Source of the DNA: Welwitschia mirabilis
Taxonomy: Eukaryota; Gnetophyta; Gnetopsida; Welwitschiales
Assembly (NCBI GenBank): GCA_051453625.1
Contig: JBOZIK010000001.1
Location: 110,148,534 to 110,212,533, forward strand
Direction: 5' to 3'
Length of the DNA stretch: 64,000 nt
Shown: piece after piece, positions 46,350-57,874 of the stretch
How the letters are laid out: each line of letters opens with the position of its first letter
How positions within the stretch are numbered: the stretch's first letter is position 1
Program-made: the position numbers and the translations under genes
Notes under the pieces: generated by a model
What the model was told of the DNA's origin: nothing
What the model saw: the letters and a program-made list of their open reading frames with translations, nothing else
Database searches by the model: none

Positions 46350-47437
46350 TGTTATAGTGTGTATTTATGCATTGTTTGTGTCCTAAGTAGAATCCTATTA
46401 ATCACAAATAATAATGCACAAACACAACACACTAATATAAACGGAAGTGACCCAAATGTTGTAATCCATCAAAGGCCAACATATGGAAATAAGAGAGCTG
46501 CTTTTAAAAGGGAAATATTGTAACCTAATCTATAGAGATAACTTGCATTGCATGAAAATGAAATGAAACACACTTGTGCAAAGCTAATCTAGGAAAAGAA
46601 AATAACAATGCATCTAAACTAACCAAGCACAACCTTAACAAAAATTTCTCTTATAAACTATATCACAAGAGAAACTATCACCAGATCTCAAGAAACATAA
46701 GCTATGAGGAAGAAGATCATCTATAAATTAAAGCATACAAAGACAATGTTTTGAATTAGAAATCACACTACATCTACATTACAAAGTAGTTGCATCTCAA
46801 TGGAGGAAACACCACCCAATACCAAGGAAATGTCTTTCTGAAATTACAGGATGGTTCTTTAATCCTTTGATCTCCTGTCATGAGAATATTGGGTGCAAAT
46901 GAAGAAAAGAAGGACTCAAGGAAAATAACACTATTTATTAACTCAAAACATAAAACGGTATAGACAGAAGAACATGCGTAAACTGTAACGACCAGGTAGA
47001 AAGGAAATAGAGTACAAGTGGTAAAAGTTTAGTGAATATTCAGTGAGGATGTTACAAGAGTATCATCCATCTAGTCATCAAGATGATAGAAAAGATGATG
47101 CCACCTCATGATCAATACACATTAGCTATCAATCAGATCTCAGTCAGTATCTAGTTGGCATGGTCATTTATACTATCATCCAGATGAAGAGGTGGATGAT
47201 AACCTTTAGTAAATCTTTAATTAGTGCATTAGCCTTATTCTTTGTAGGAATTTATCATTAAAAATATATAGTATTCATATTTGCTTATAATGCTTGTAAG
47301 TTCTCATGAAAATTGCATATTTACATCATTCTCATCATAGCTCTCTATTATCATAGAAACGAAGCATTTACCTATCTATTTACCTAAAAAATAACTCAGA
47401 ATATCTTATCAAATATATGTAAGTTGGTAGCACAACA
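46350..47437 (-). repeat. 3' LTR of element D
   Basis: 1088 bases, collinear with 57875-58961 at nearly the same length. On the minus strand it starts TGTTGTGCTACCAAC (at 47437). Its other end has decayed to CACTATAACA, where the 5' LTR reads GCATTGCAACA. Family motif copies lie at 47061-47102 and 47173-47204. Confidence 0.92.
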
Positions 47438-47452
47438 TAGCCCCCAACTTAG
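47438..47452 (-). promoter_or_regulatory. Polypurine tract of element D
   Basis: Minus strand reads TAAGTTGGGGGCTA directly before the LTR start. It is conserved in position in elements A and B. Confidence 0.75.
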
Positions 47453-47949
47453 CATTGTCAGTCTCTAACAAAACCAGGTGGTAAATCATGTTTGTAAGCC
47501 AACTTATTAGATAATAAAAACAACAAATATGCTTGAAGAAATTATCTCAAAAAGATTTGCAGAATAGTTTAGATATAGAAACTAATTTTTTGAATAATAA
47601 AAAACACTAAATAAAACACTTGTGAAGCATCAGAAGTTATTCATCTGTGTCATCGTCGAGACAATAGAGGAGATGACAGGCTCAAAAAAGGGTTGTCAAA
47701 GCTAGGACCTATGATAAAAATTGATTTTCTCAGATACTTAGTTAATCATAATAAACATTCCTTCATTAATTTAAATAGTTAAGTATAAAAGATCTACCTA
47801 AGTATAATTAAATTATCATCATAAAAATCAAAAGATAATCATATAAAAATTAGGAAGAAATAGTACACCATGCTAAAATAAATGATATGTCTATATAATA
47901 AAAAGAGTTTTTAGTACAAAAAGTGTAGAAGAGGAGATATAAAATATAA

Positions 47950-49260
47950 TACAAAATCACTCCCCTTGTCTATGCATTATGAACTCTAGTCTGGTAGCTG
48001 GCTTAGAAGCAGGAGGATAAGAAGGAGGATGCTTAAGATCTGCAAGGAGATGAACATCAAGAGATGCTATAATGGACTTGATTGTCTCATTGCCTAAGAT
48101 ATGAACTGACTCTGGAATATCTATAGTTACATTCTGTTGGATAGAGATAATGTGCTGATGCATGTCCATCATCTGATTCTCTATGTGCTATACTCTTCTC
48201 TCGATATATAGGATCCTTTGTTCAACTATCTTCTCAAATGTCTGGATCCTCTTATCAAGTTCCTAGATAGTAGTGTCTACAAAAAATATGATGGTCTTAG
48301 TCATCTCAGTCAGAAGGGCCTGAATCTGCTCTAATAAAGCTTCAACCATAGGTCTCTATACCTAAGGTCTCTATGGTTCTTCTGATACCTGTATACTCAT
48401 ATCCTATAAATAGTAAATAGAAGTATAAATATGTGAGATATACTACTCACTTATGAACTCTAGTATCCTAAATTCTAGTATCCTAAATTATTTAAAAAGA
48501 GCTAAAAGGAGGCATGGATAACCAAGTATCTGTAGATGTCATGCCTCAATCATAGACTTGATTCTTTTGTAAATAAAAGTAGGTAAGTTTATCTGCTCCC
48601 CCTGACAGAAAGCTGCTAGAATATGGAGGTGTGCCACCATAGTGTAACTATCATGGAATGATGGACTAATGTTATGAATCAATTCTCTATGTAAAACTTT
48701 ATATGCAGGGGTCAGGAAGATAACATTTACTGCACATTGATCTGTGGTTAAATCAAGTGGAATATCTAATAAAATACTATAGGCTCAACGCTCCTCTCTT
48801 CCACTAGCTAAATGAATATGCATACTCCCAAGACCTCTAAAATCTGTAATGACTATAATATAGGATGGAAGGATAGATATCTCGTGGTCTTAAATAAAAT
48901 AAACAATCATATCTTAGGGCTAACCACAAGCATCTAGTCGCCTCTCTATATGCATGGTGTCATAGAACTCTCTAGTCTCAGAAGCATAATATGCATTATA
49001 CAAATCTGTGATCCATCTCAGCTATAGATCTATTTACCTCTGATCATACTTTGGCTCTATGCTACTCATAAAGTCTCCAAAATATGTTTTGACATGAATG
49101 CTATCTGACTAAATACTCAAAGATCACCCATGTCAAGGTAGTAGATGTGCAGGCTCCGCATGCTCTATCTGAGCTCGATCAAAAGGTCGATCTTCTACTC
49201 TACAAGCTTAGCTATAGCCTCTGCCTGTTTAGCTCTACATGTACATGACTACTTAATGAA
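47950..49260 (-). pseudogene. Env-like/post-pol ORF remnant of element D with coiled-coil end
   Basis: The minus frame from about 48340 down to the stop at 47957 reads through two stops. The upstream part is MVEALLEQIQALLTEMTKTI, and then ELDKRIQTFEKIVEQRILYI with heptad-like spacing, ending in a Pro-rich tail (HPPSYPPASKPATRLEF). Upstream (48340-49260) further blocks on the same strand show this was once a longer ORF. Position and the coiled-coil tail suit the ATHILA ORF1/env-like protein of unknown function. No transmembrane or envelope motif is evident. Confidence 0.45.
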
Positions 49261-51480
49261 AAACAAAAACTTGTATATGTGAAAACAGATAGACAAGTCA
49301 AAATGTTGCATGGATGTGTAATAATGACCCCTAAAATCGATGACAAACTAAGAAAATACTAAAAATATATCCTACCCTTCTAAAAACCACAATGCGTTTC
49401 AAATTGCCTAAATGTAGAGAAAAATGGAGAGAACTGGGAGAAGTGCAAAAACTGTGTATGTAGTAGGCCCCACATGTAGTGAAAAATCAAAGTACTCAAA
49501 TAAAAAATCTAATCTAGTAAAGTTATAAAGCATGTCAAACTAATTAATTTTCCTAAACGACTACTACAATTTTACTACAATTTGCAAGAAAATAAGTATA
49601 AAAAGTAAAAACGTGAAAATACCTTGTAAAACATAAAAGTGATTATAACTCGAAAAATACATAGTAAAATTTAAATGCATAAGTTCCAAAATGAAGAGTG
49701 TGAAAAACTAGATAATATACGTGGAAACTATGCATTAAAAGGCTGAAAAATGAGAATAAAATAAAAAACAAGAGGAGATAAAAACATACCTCATTTTTGA
49801 AAATTTAAAGAGATCTCGCAAATCTAGCAATGAAATCAAGTGGGACAAGTCCTAAAATGCTAGTACTAGCTAGATGTTTCATCGTCTCTTAGAGGAATAG
49901 ATGAAAATGATGAGAAAATGAGTGAAAATGAGAAAAAAGGATTTGGGTTGTGGTTTTATCACACTATTGTCTAGTTGCATCGTCCAGACAATAATCCTAA
50001 GATGGCTCTCAGAAAAAATTAGCCGTGATCCACCACAGTGTCATCTAGATAACTAGGAGGACTATGAGATATCAAAAACATAAAAGTTAGACTCATATAT
50101 GATTGTTTAAGTAATAGCTCTGAAAAGGAAAAAGACAAAAAACTAAAAATCACATGAAGAAAGCACAAAAAACTAAAAAACCTAAAAGAAAAAGAATAAA
50201 CACACATTAAAAAGATATATGGCTAAATAAATTAGACTATCTAGGTTGAAAACCTATAATAAAAACTACATGAATATGCTCAAATAAAAAATGAATGCAT
50301 GATAGACTTAGAACTCAGTAACCTACAAGTGAACTCATAAAGATTTTTGGCAAAGATGTTCTTTTAAAAATTTTTCTAAAAATGCATTTTTAGAAAAACA
50401 TTTTATCATGATCAAACAACATGAAAACTACTAAATAATTAAGGCCCTAAGAAGAAATAAGAAAATGTAAAAATGACTCTGGAATCCTAAAATTAAAAAC
50501 CAAAGAAAATAAAGTGAAAATGGATATAAAGAACAAGGATATGATTATTTTCCTAAGTACTAACCTAGCAAACTCCCAGGAAAACACAATAACATCACCT
50601 AAGTAAATGTGTATGACAGAATGTATTAACTTCATAAAATTCATTTAAAAAGGCAGTGGTTATGGTGATAGTCAAGGCTTTAAGTATATAGAATAATAAA
50701 TGTCAAAACCAAAAATTACTTAGAAATAAACTCACCTAATTCCACTACACAAACTCACCCAAATCTCCAAAAGTGACATAATCAAGTGAAAATACTAAAA
50801 GTTTAGGAAACAAGCAATGCCTCTGATGATACTAGGAATATCAATAATCTCTAACCTCAAATTTTCTATTTATTCTTCTATGATGAAGAGAGTGCAACCA
50901 CTATTAGAGGAGTAAGAATCCCCAAAGCATGGCTAACTGACCCCTTAGTGAAGTTCCCCTAGCTACCAACACTGCCAAAGATTCCTTTTGGAAATATTTA
51001 CCCTGGTGTGATAGAACATCATGATGACCATGCATTTTTCTTTTAAAGCACAAAATACAATAATTTATGATTATTATTTTTTTCTCTATTTTCCTTTTTT
51101 TTTTTTTACTGATTAAAATTTCCAAATGATCACACACTCGAAAAGATGAAGATAGATAAGTAAGATAAAAGATAGAAAAGACAACTTCCAAACAACCTAA
51201 GATTTTAATACCATTGCAAAACAAACACAAGAAACTAAGGCATCTTTCTTCAAATGAAGTCCATAGACATGGGAATGTCTCAAGATTGGGTGAATTCAAT
51301 ATTATCACCTGTAAATGTCCAAGTATAAAACTAATCATTAAAATTTCTAAAGTAATGCATAAGTCAAGCTTGAAAGATAATCAAGTAATATCATAATATT
51401 TAATCAAATGAGTAGGATAAGAAAGAACTTAGACAATGATAGGAAGGAAGTCCTTCTCAGTGAGGAAAACCTCCAAAATA
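49261..51480 (-). other. Post-pol spacer of element D
   Basis: AT-rich, no recognised domain. 50840-51000 is the stretch shared with element B near 7470-7640. A 144-codon minus frame (50904-51338) overlaps it and contains a Lys-rich run. It has no recognised domain and is not called as a gene. Family motif copies lie at 49965-49997 and 50039-50060. Confidence 0.4.
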
Positions 51481-51559
51481 AGTGCTTCTATCATGTTCAT
51501 AATTGTATCTAAAAATCCCTTATATAATTTTAACAGTTACTTATTAGCCTGTTAAATCT

Positions 51560-52640
51560 ATTTAATTTCTAAATCTAAAATTTTAGCTAAGATATTAAAA
51601 TGTACTTTCTCTATAAGATAAGGACCTAACCATTTAGAGTTCAACTTGTTATTTAAAAAATGAACTCTAGTATTATATAATAAGAAAAGTTGACTGTTTC
51701 AAACTTTTTATGGAAAATTCTTTTATCATATTTGAACTTTGCTTGGACTTTATGGATTAATTGATGATGTAGGATACTAGTTATTTTTTCTTTAATATGA
51801 TCTATTTGGGCTAATATATACTTAAGATTTTTATCAAAATATATAAAATCAAGTTGATGAGATGTATGATAAGAATTGTAATACACATAAATTGGTAAAA
51901 CATAAACTTTAACATAAATAGGTTCGTAAGGTGAAAAACCAAAAGAAGTATGTCAAGTATTATGGTAAGCTCAAAGTACATCATTAAGCTTAGAATCCCA
52001 AAACTTTTTATTAATAAAGAGAATATTTTAGAGCATTTCTTTATTTCTCTGTTGGCATTTTTAGCCTGTCCATTAGTTTGAGGATGATAAGCACAAGCTA
52101 CTCTATGTTCTATACCAAAGGACATAATAAGTTTCTTAAAAAGTGCATTAATAAAATGAGTACCCTGATAACTAATGATGACGCGAGGAAAACCAAATCT
52201 CTAAAAGATATGAGTTTTAAGAAAATAATAGACATTTTGAGTATTATTCAAATAAGTAGATATGGCTTTAACCCATTTAGTCACATAATCTACAGCTACT
52301 AAAATGTAATTTTTCTCTAAATAAAATGGATGAATAGGGCCTATGAATCAATACCCCAATAATAAAAAGGCTTACAGTCTAGAATGAATCTAAGGGATAA
52401 TTCATGTGAACAAACAAGACTACCATAGCGCTATTAAGGATCACACCTTCTAACAAAATCAAATGAATCATAAAAAAGAGAAGGCTTATAAAGACCAGAA
52501 TGAAGGATTTTTCATGGCATTTTTATGTCCACTAAAATGCTCTCTACAAATACCACCATGTTAAAGATGAAGAATTTTACAAATTTTCCAATTTTGCACA
52601 CTTTTTATCATGATTTGGTCTTTGCACCTACAATACAAAT
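51560..52640 (-). pseudogene. Athila-like integrase remnant
   Basis: On the minus strand, from right to left: a zinc-binding part (EHFSGHKNAMKNPSFWSL near 52540), then a core with VAVDYVTKWVKAISTY (first catalytic Asp kept, near 52290). Next comes RVIISYQGTHFINALFKKL, where the second Asp is Tyr, then HRVACAYHPQTNGQAKNANR, where the expected Glu is Lys (51811-52125 frame). The C-terminal part reads LNSKWLGPYLIEKVHF (51600-51650). Two of three catalytic residues are lost. Confidence 0.88.
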
Positions 52641-52699
52641 GTGGCTCGATCCATTAATAGTCACATATTCAATAGAGAAAAGATTTTCATTAGTTATAG

Positions 52700-53400
52700 G
52701 TCCAATGTTGTGGTGTTTTCATTGTTACAAGATAATTCAAAATATCAATATACCATGGACGAGGATGAAAAGAAGAGATAATGAAAAGCTACTCATCAAG
52801 AAAGGAATCATCAATGATGATATCATCTAGAGGACAAAGAAGTCAAAACAAATGATCAACAATAGAATTATGCTTCCATGCTTTATATATGATAGTCAAA
52901 TTAAACTATTATATAAAAAGGATCCATATAATAAAATAGGCATTAGAATCTTTTTTGATTATGAGGTAATAAATGACAACATGCTCGATCTAAACATTCA
53001 TGTGAAAGCCTTAAAGATAATGTCTAAGAAAATTAAGGAAAAAAATAATAGCTAGCATCTCTTTCTTTGTAGTGGTGTAGTTAATTTAATCTCTAGACAA
53101 AGATTTTCTATGGTAAGATATAACTTTAAAATCATTCTCATATTTCTAGACGAGAATCCCACCCATGGCAAAGTTACTCGCATTGCCTATAAGCTCAAAT
53201 TTAAGTGCCTAATCAAGTACCATAATTAGAGGAGCATAAGACAATTTACATTTAAGCCTATTAAAATTAAGTTGACAAGATTCATTTCATTTGAATTTGG
53301 CATCTTTTGCTAGTGATGAGTAAACTGGTTTATCAATAGAGCCATAATCATGAATGAACTGACAGTAAAAACCATAATGACCAATGAAAGATCAGATCTA
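52700..53400 (-). pseudogene. RNase H remnant of element D
   Basis: Minus-strand blocks: KFKWNESCQLNFNRLKCKLS, APLIMVLD, FELIGNASNFAMGGILV (53150-53220; the usual CDASDxAxGAVL with its Asp replaced by Asn) and KVISYHRKSLSRD, INYTTTKKEMLAIIFFLNFL (about 53040-53130), matching NYTTTEKELLAVVFAxxKF. The plus-strand open frames at 52525-53055 are antisense shadows of this and of integrase. Confidence 0.85.
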
Positions 53401-54250
53401 TTTGATGTTTGTAGGGGGATTAAGATTTTAAATAATACCAACTTTATAAAAATTCATCCTAATCCCCTCTTGAGAGATAGCATGACCTAAAATAATGCCA
53501 ATCTCTACAAGAAAAAGACTCTTTTTCTAGCTTAACTAGAGGCCATTAGAAATGCATCAATTTAAGACTTTTTCTAAATAATCTAAAATTTGTTTAAAAG
53601 TTTTAGCATAAATAGAGAAGCCATCCATGAAAATCTCAATAGAATCCTTAAGCATATTAAAAACAATACCCATCAGATCATGCTGAAAAGTACCAAGAGC
53701 ATTACAAAGTCCAAAAGGCATGCGTCTAAAAGTAAAGCTAGAAAAATGAGAAGTAAAAGTAGTTTTGGCTTGGTTCTTAGTGGCAATGCAAACCTGATTA
53801 TAACCACTATAACCATCAAGAAAATAGTAAAAAACATGACCCAAAATCCTATCAAGAATTTGATCAAGAAAAGGTAAAGAATAATGGACTTTTTTGGTTA
53901 CCTTATTTAGTTTTCAGAAGTCTATGCACATACACCATTTCCCACCCTTTTTAGGTACTACCATTAAAAGGCTAATCCACTCACTATAAGCAATGGAATA
54001 AATGATTTTATCATTTATAAGTTTTATGATTTTATCTTTTATAANNNNNNNNNNNNNNNNNNNNNNNNNNNNNNNNNNNNNNNNNNNNNNNNNNNNNNNN
54101 NNNNNNNNNNNNNNNNNNNNNNNNNNNNNNNNNNNNNNNNNNNNATGGAATAAATGATTTTATAATTTATAAGTTTTATGATTTTATCTTTTATAATTTT
54201 CTTAAGGACTCAATTGAACCTACATTAGGATTTTCTTATAGGTTTAGCAT
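53400..54250 (-). pseudogene. Athila-like reverse transcriptase remnant
   Basis: The open part 53557-53844 includes YFLDGYSGYNQVCIATKNQA and FRRMPFGLCNALGTFQHDLM. IEIFMDGFSIYAKTF follows, where the catalytic FMDD reads FMDG. Upstream, GKWCMCIDF, a stop and KLNKVTKK precede it, and downstream ILGHAISQEGIRMNF and FIGHYGFYCQFIHDY follow in the same strand. The N-terminal part is split by the 54045-54144 gap, whose flanks duplicate each other. Confidence 0.9.
54045..54144. other. Assembly gap, 100 N, between near-identical flanks
   Basis: The 52 bases before the gap (from ATGGAATAAATGATTTTAT at 53993) recur directly after it (54145-54196) with one difference. The gap most likely hides an unmerged overlap and not missing sequence. 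Confidence 0.95.
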
Positions 54251-55099
54251 TTTCTTTAAGACATATTTTATGTTACATAATAGAAGTGGGTACGGCTGTC
54301 AAATCATTATGGGACTAAGAAAATGCATGAAGCTTAGATTCTAAAAAAGAGATGAGACTAAATTATTATTGAGGAAAAAGTATTTCATTAATAATTAATG
54401 GTTTTTTCAAGTCTTTGTTTAGAAAAATGTACTTCAGTCCACTATCTAAAGGGTTTCAGGTTTAGGTTTAGATTTAGATTTTTGGTTTTAAGAAAATTCT
54501 CAGAAAAACTAACTGTCATCTCAGACTGTCATCTAAATGTTAGTAGCAGATGATCATCCTTAAAACAAGAAATATTAGAATTGCTAATTTCTTAGACTTT
54601 TGCATAATTTATAGACTCTAGCTCACTACTCCTTGAATTATAAAACTTAGTTGATAGATAATCAAAATCAATTGATTGTTAAGCACATAAAAGTAGTCTA
54701 CTTCTGGTTTATTATCAAACAAGATTGGTTCATGATACATGGATCATCTTTTCTCAAGTGGATAATGCCATAAAAATAAGATTGGCTTAATGTATTCTCT
54801 CAAACTCAAATCAATACCTAAATCTTTTTTGACCACATCAAACCCTCTTATTGAAAATTGTTTATTCTCGTAATAGAACATCATCAAATCGGTTCTTGTT
54901 TTATAGAAAGATCTACTTCGAAGTAAAAATATCTACCATAGTGCTCAACTTCTAAAATAACTACATTAATAAGGCAGAAGCATTCCTATATCTAAATGAC
55001 TAAGTCCTTGATTACACCTAATGATTTCTTCACAGATGTATCTGCTAACTCTAAAATAATATGAGTAGGTTCTACTCTTTCTTCCAAATCAAGAAATTA

Positions 55100-55260
55100 A
55101 AAAAATTATAAGGGTATAATGTTGATACTAGCTCCAATATCTATCAAGGCTCTTTTTGTTCTATGGTTTTATTCTAAAGTAACACTCATGATTACTACCC
55201 CTAGATATTTAAAGTTTAGACATTTTTGGCACATCAAGTTACTAACAGATTAAGTTAGGA
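55100..55260 (-). pseudogene. Athila-like aspartic protease remnant
   Basis: Minus strand 55150-55116 reads ALIDIGASINII, matching the Athila protease motif ALLDLGASVNLLP. The catalytic Asp and Gly are kept. Surrounding frames carry stops. Confidence 0.75.
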
Positions 55261-55481
55261 AGACTTTACTAGGGATGGTTCATTTTTGTTTCCTTCTTAT
55301 GAGGTCTTTCCATAGCTTAGAGTATCTTAGATTCTCTTACAAAAGTTTCCAAAAAGATAAGTTGATGCTTACATTTTGTATTAAGGCTTTCAAATGATCA
55401 TCAAAGATAAGGTTTTTATTTAGCCTATCAAGACATGGGGTAACGGGTTTCTTTGAAGGATCTTTCTTTTTATTGCTCAGG

Positions 55482-55581
55482 NNNNNNNNNNNNNNNNNNN
55501 NNNNNNNNNNNNNNNNNNNNNNNNNNNNNNNNNNNNNNNNNNNNNNNNNNNNNNNNNNNNNNNNNNNNNNNNNNNNNNNNN
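55482..55581. other. Assembly gap, 100 N, with similar flanks
   Basis: Left flank ATCATCAAAGATAAGG through GGGTTTCTTTGAAGGATC (55397-55465) recurs on the right side (55582-55652) with noticeable divergence. It is either an allelic overlap or a true local duplication. Confidence 0.95.
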
Positions 55582-55889
55582 ATCATCAAAGATGGTGTTT
55601 GTATTAAGACTATTAAGCCATGGAATAGCAGGTTTCTTTTGTGAAGGATCTTTTTTTTTTGTTACTAAGTGAGGAAGGGGAGGAATGGTTTTCTAGGATT
55701 TATATGTCCTACTCCTTATCATTCTTGTTACTTTATAAAGTTAAAGCCTCATGAGTAGGTGAGGATTCTTGTTACTTTATAAAGTTGAAGCCTCATAAGT
55801 AGAAGGAGTTATATCAATTCCACTTCTTGTCACCATCTTATAATATTTTCTTACTTTGTTAGGGTTTAGTAAAAGTTGAGTGCTAAGTG

Positions 55890-57228
55890 ACCCTTGTGGT
55901 CTTTGATTGAAAAGCATGGTTTATTGTAAAATACTCATAATATTTTCTATGTTGGTATTTATCTTTTCTTGAGTTTTTCTTAGCTCCTCAATGGAATTCC
56001 TAAGAGGATCACTATGGTTTTAGGAGTTGGAAGGGCTTTCTAGGTTGCTTGAATCATTGGATTAAAACTTTAAGTGCTCAAATATATTTTTGAAAGGTTA
56101 GAAACTAGAATGATGTGTTTGAAAATTTCTAGAATTTGATTTTTCACTCATCTTATGTTGAAAGTTGTAATTTTAAACTTATCTTTGGTTATGGTTTTTA
56201 GTATAGTTCAAAGGTCTTTAGTTAAAGGTACAAAATTTTTCATAGATTTTCTCTTTGTAGGTAGGAAGCAAAAGATAATATTTTGTGATATGGTAGCTAT
56301 CTTCACATAAATTACATGTTGAAACTACAACTTCACTATCCTTGGTTACCACTTTAGCATCAAGGATCATCTTGATGTATTTCTCTCAGGTAGAATTAAA
56401 ATCATTAATTATACTAGTTGGTTCATTTTTTATTTTAGTTTCATTCCTCTCATGTTTTACCTCTTTTAGGTCTTTAATGATTTGGCTTATAATTCAATTT
56501 TCTTTGTGTGAGGTTTTAGGCCAAATTTTACTCATTTCCACTAAATCTTCCAATACCTTTCAAGCATCATCTAAGATTTAATTTAATAAGTTACCCCCAT
56601 AAGAAAAATTTATAAGTTGCTTTGTATGACTATTTAATTTACTATAAAAATAGTTAACTAGTTATACCTCTGAAAAGGCATCTACAGTGTTCGAATGTAA
56701 AGCAACAAAGAATATCTCATAGGTAGAGGCATAATCTTCATTATATATTTATTGGAAATTGGTAACTTCTTCCTTACGATTTTGGATGGTGGTTTCACTC
56801 ATAACTCTCTTGATGAAGGATTTTTAAACTTGACTCCAAGATTTTAGACTTTTATGAGGAATCGTTTAAAACCAAAGTTTTGCTTTATCTCTTAAAGTTA
56901 TGGGAAAGATGACTATATAGGCTCTATTAGTAATTCGTTTCTTACTATTTCCGAAAGTAAGGATAAGTTGTTTTATATCAGCGATGTGTTGTAAAGGATA
57001 TTCATTAGGTTCTCCATTAAAGGTAGGATAAGAATTTAAGTGACAAAGTTCTACATTATCATCCAGAGGTAAGTCAAAAGGAGTTTGGATTTCATGTTTC
57101 TTGTTCACTGTAAGATCTCTAAGAGTGACATGGATACTGGTTTAAGAAGAAGCGGTAATAAGGATTTTAATGATAAAGAGTGGATTTGAAGAGATAGGTT
57201 CTTTAAGAATTTAGGCTAAGGTAGACAT
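55890..57228 (-). pseudogene. Athila-like gag remnant of element D
   Basis: The ATG is at 57226-57228 on the minus strand. Readable blocks are KHEIQTPFDLPLDDNVELCH, PTFNGEPNEYPLQHIADIKQ, IVIFPITLRDKAKLWF (56866-57108 frame) and SLKSWSQV, then KSFIKRVMSETTIQNRKEEV (about 56770-56845). Near 56630, FYSKLNSHTKQLINFSYGG matches the family's FYNGLxxxTRxxIDAxAGG. The pattern GEPxExPxxHI, FPxSLRDKAKxWL and WxxLxxxFxxKF is the gag domain of Athila/Tat elements. A zinc knuckle is not readable. Element E has the same N-terminus. Confidence 0.88.
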
Positions 57229-57850
57229 GATAGCAAAATTAGACTATGTAAAAATAAAAGTAAAAATTGTAGGAATTTTAAAATCTTGCATATCTTTGCT
57301 ATTTTTACCTTTTTCTATTTCAAAATTTATTAAAACTTCTCTGATATTTTTAGTAATTAATAGTTTCTCTCTCTATTATTTTTCTTTTTTACTAAATATA
57401 ATCATTTATGCTCAGTCTCAGATCTACAAAAGTGCCATCCTTGTCATTGTCTGGATGATATCTTGGACAATAGAAATCACAAGAAAAGAAAAAACATAAA
57501 ACAAAAACGAAAGATTGACTCTAACAAAAAAAACTTAGAAAATAGATTATTGTCCACATGATTTATCTGGATGAAAAAGGGAATAATGGGATAAAATCCT
57601 AAAAATTTTAACAAAAAATTGAAATAGAAAACTCATGGCATATAGGCCATCATCACTGCACATCTTATGGACGATAAAGCAGATGAAAAACTTTTATTAT
57701 AGGAAAAAAGACTTTAATTAAAAAAATAGAAAACTAACTCTACAAAAATATGAAACCTATGCTACTACAGATACTGTTAAACTACTACTATAGTAAGCAT
57801 CTAAATCAAAATACTTATCAAAGCAATGACAACTCTCAAACTTCAAGAAA
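57229..57850 (-). other. 5' leader of element D
   Basis: Untranslated leader between primer site and gag. It has family motif copies at 57441-57473, 57550-57590 and about 57649-57690. The plus-strand 90-codon frame 57227-57499 is hydrophobic, antisense and not supported. Confidence 0.6.
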
Positions 57851-57874
57851 CCTTCCCTGGCAATGGCACTAAAA
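57851..57874 (-). promoter_or_regulatory. Primer binding site of element D, tRNA-Asp type
   Basis: Minus strand right after the LTR end reads TTTTAGTGCCATTGCCAGGG. Athila/Tat elements typically carry TGGCGCCGTTGCCGGGGA, complementary to tRNA-Asp. The differences are almost all G-to-A or C-to-T changes at CpG positions. Confidence 0.75.

Noticed and set aside
50904-51338. 144-codon minus-strand frame as a gene
   Set aside because: It contains a long Lys run from a poly-T/A tract and lies in the post-pol spacer. It was kept only as part of the spacer description.
52078-53877. Plus-strand open frames (52078, 52525, 52852, 53590)
   Set aside because: They are antisense to the clear integrase, RNase H and RT readings of element D.
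57227-57499. 90-codon plus-strand hydrophobic frame
   Set aside because: Antisense to the leader of element D, composition-driven.
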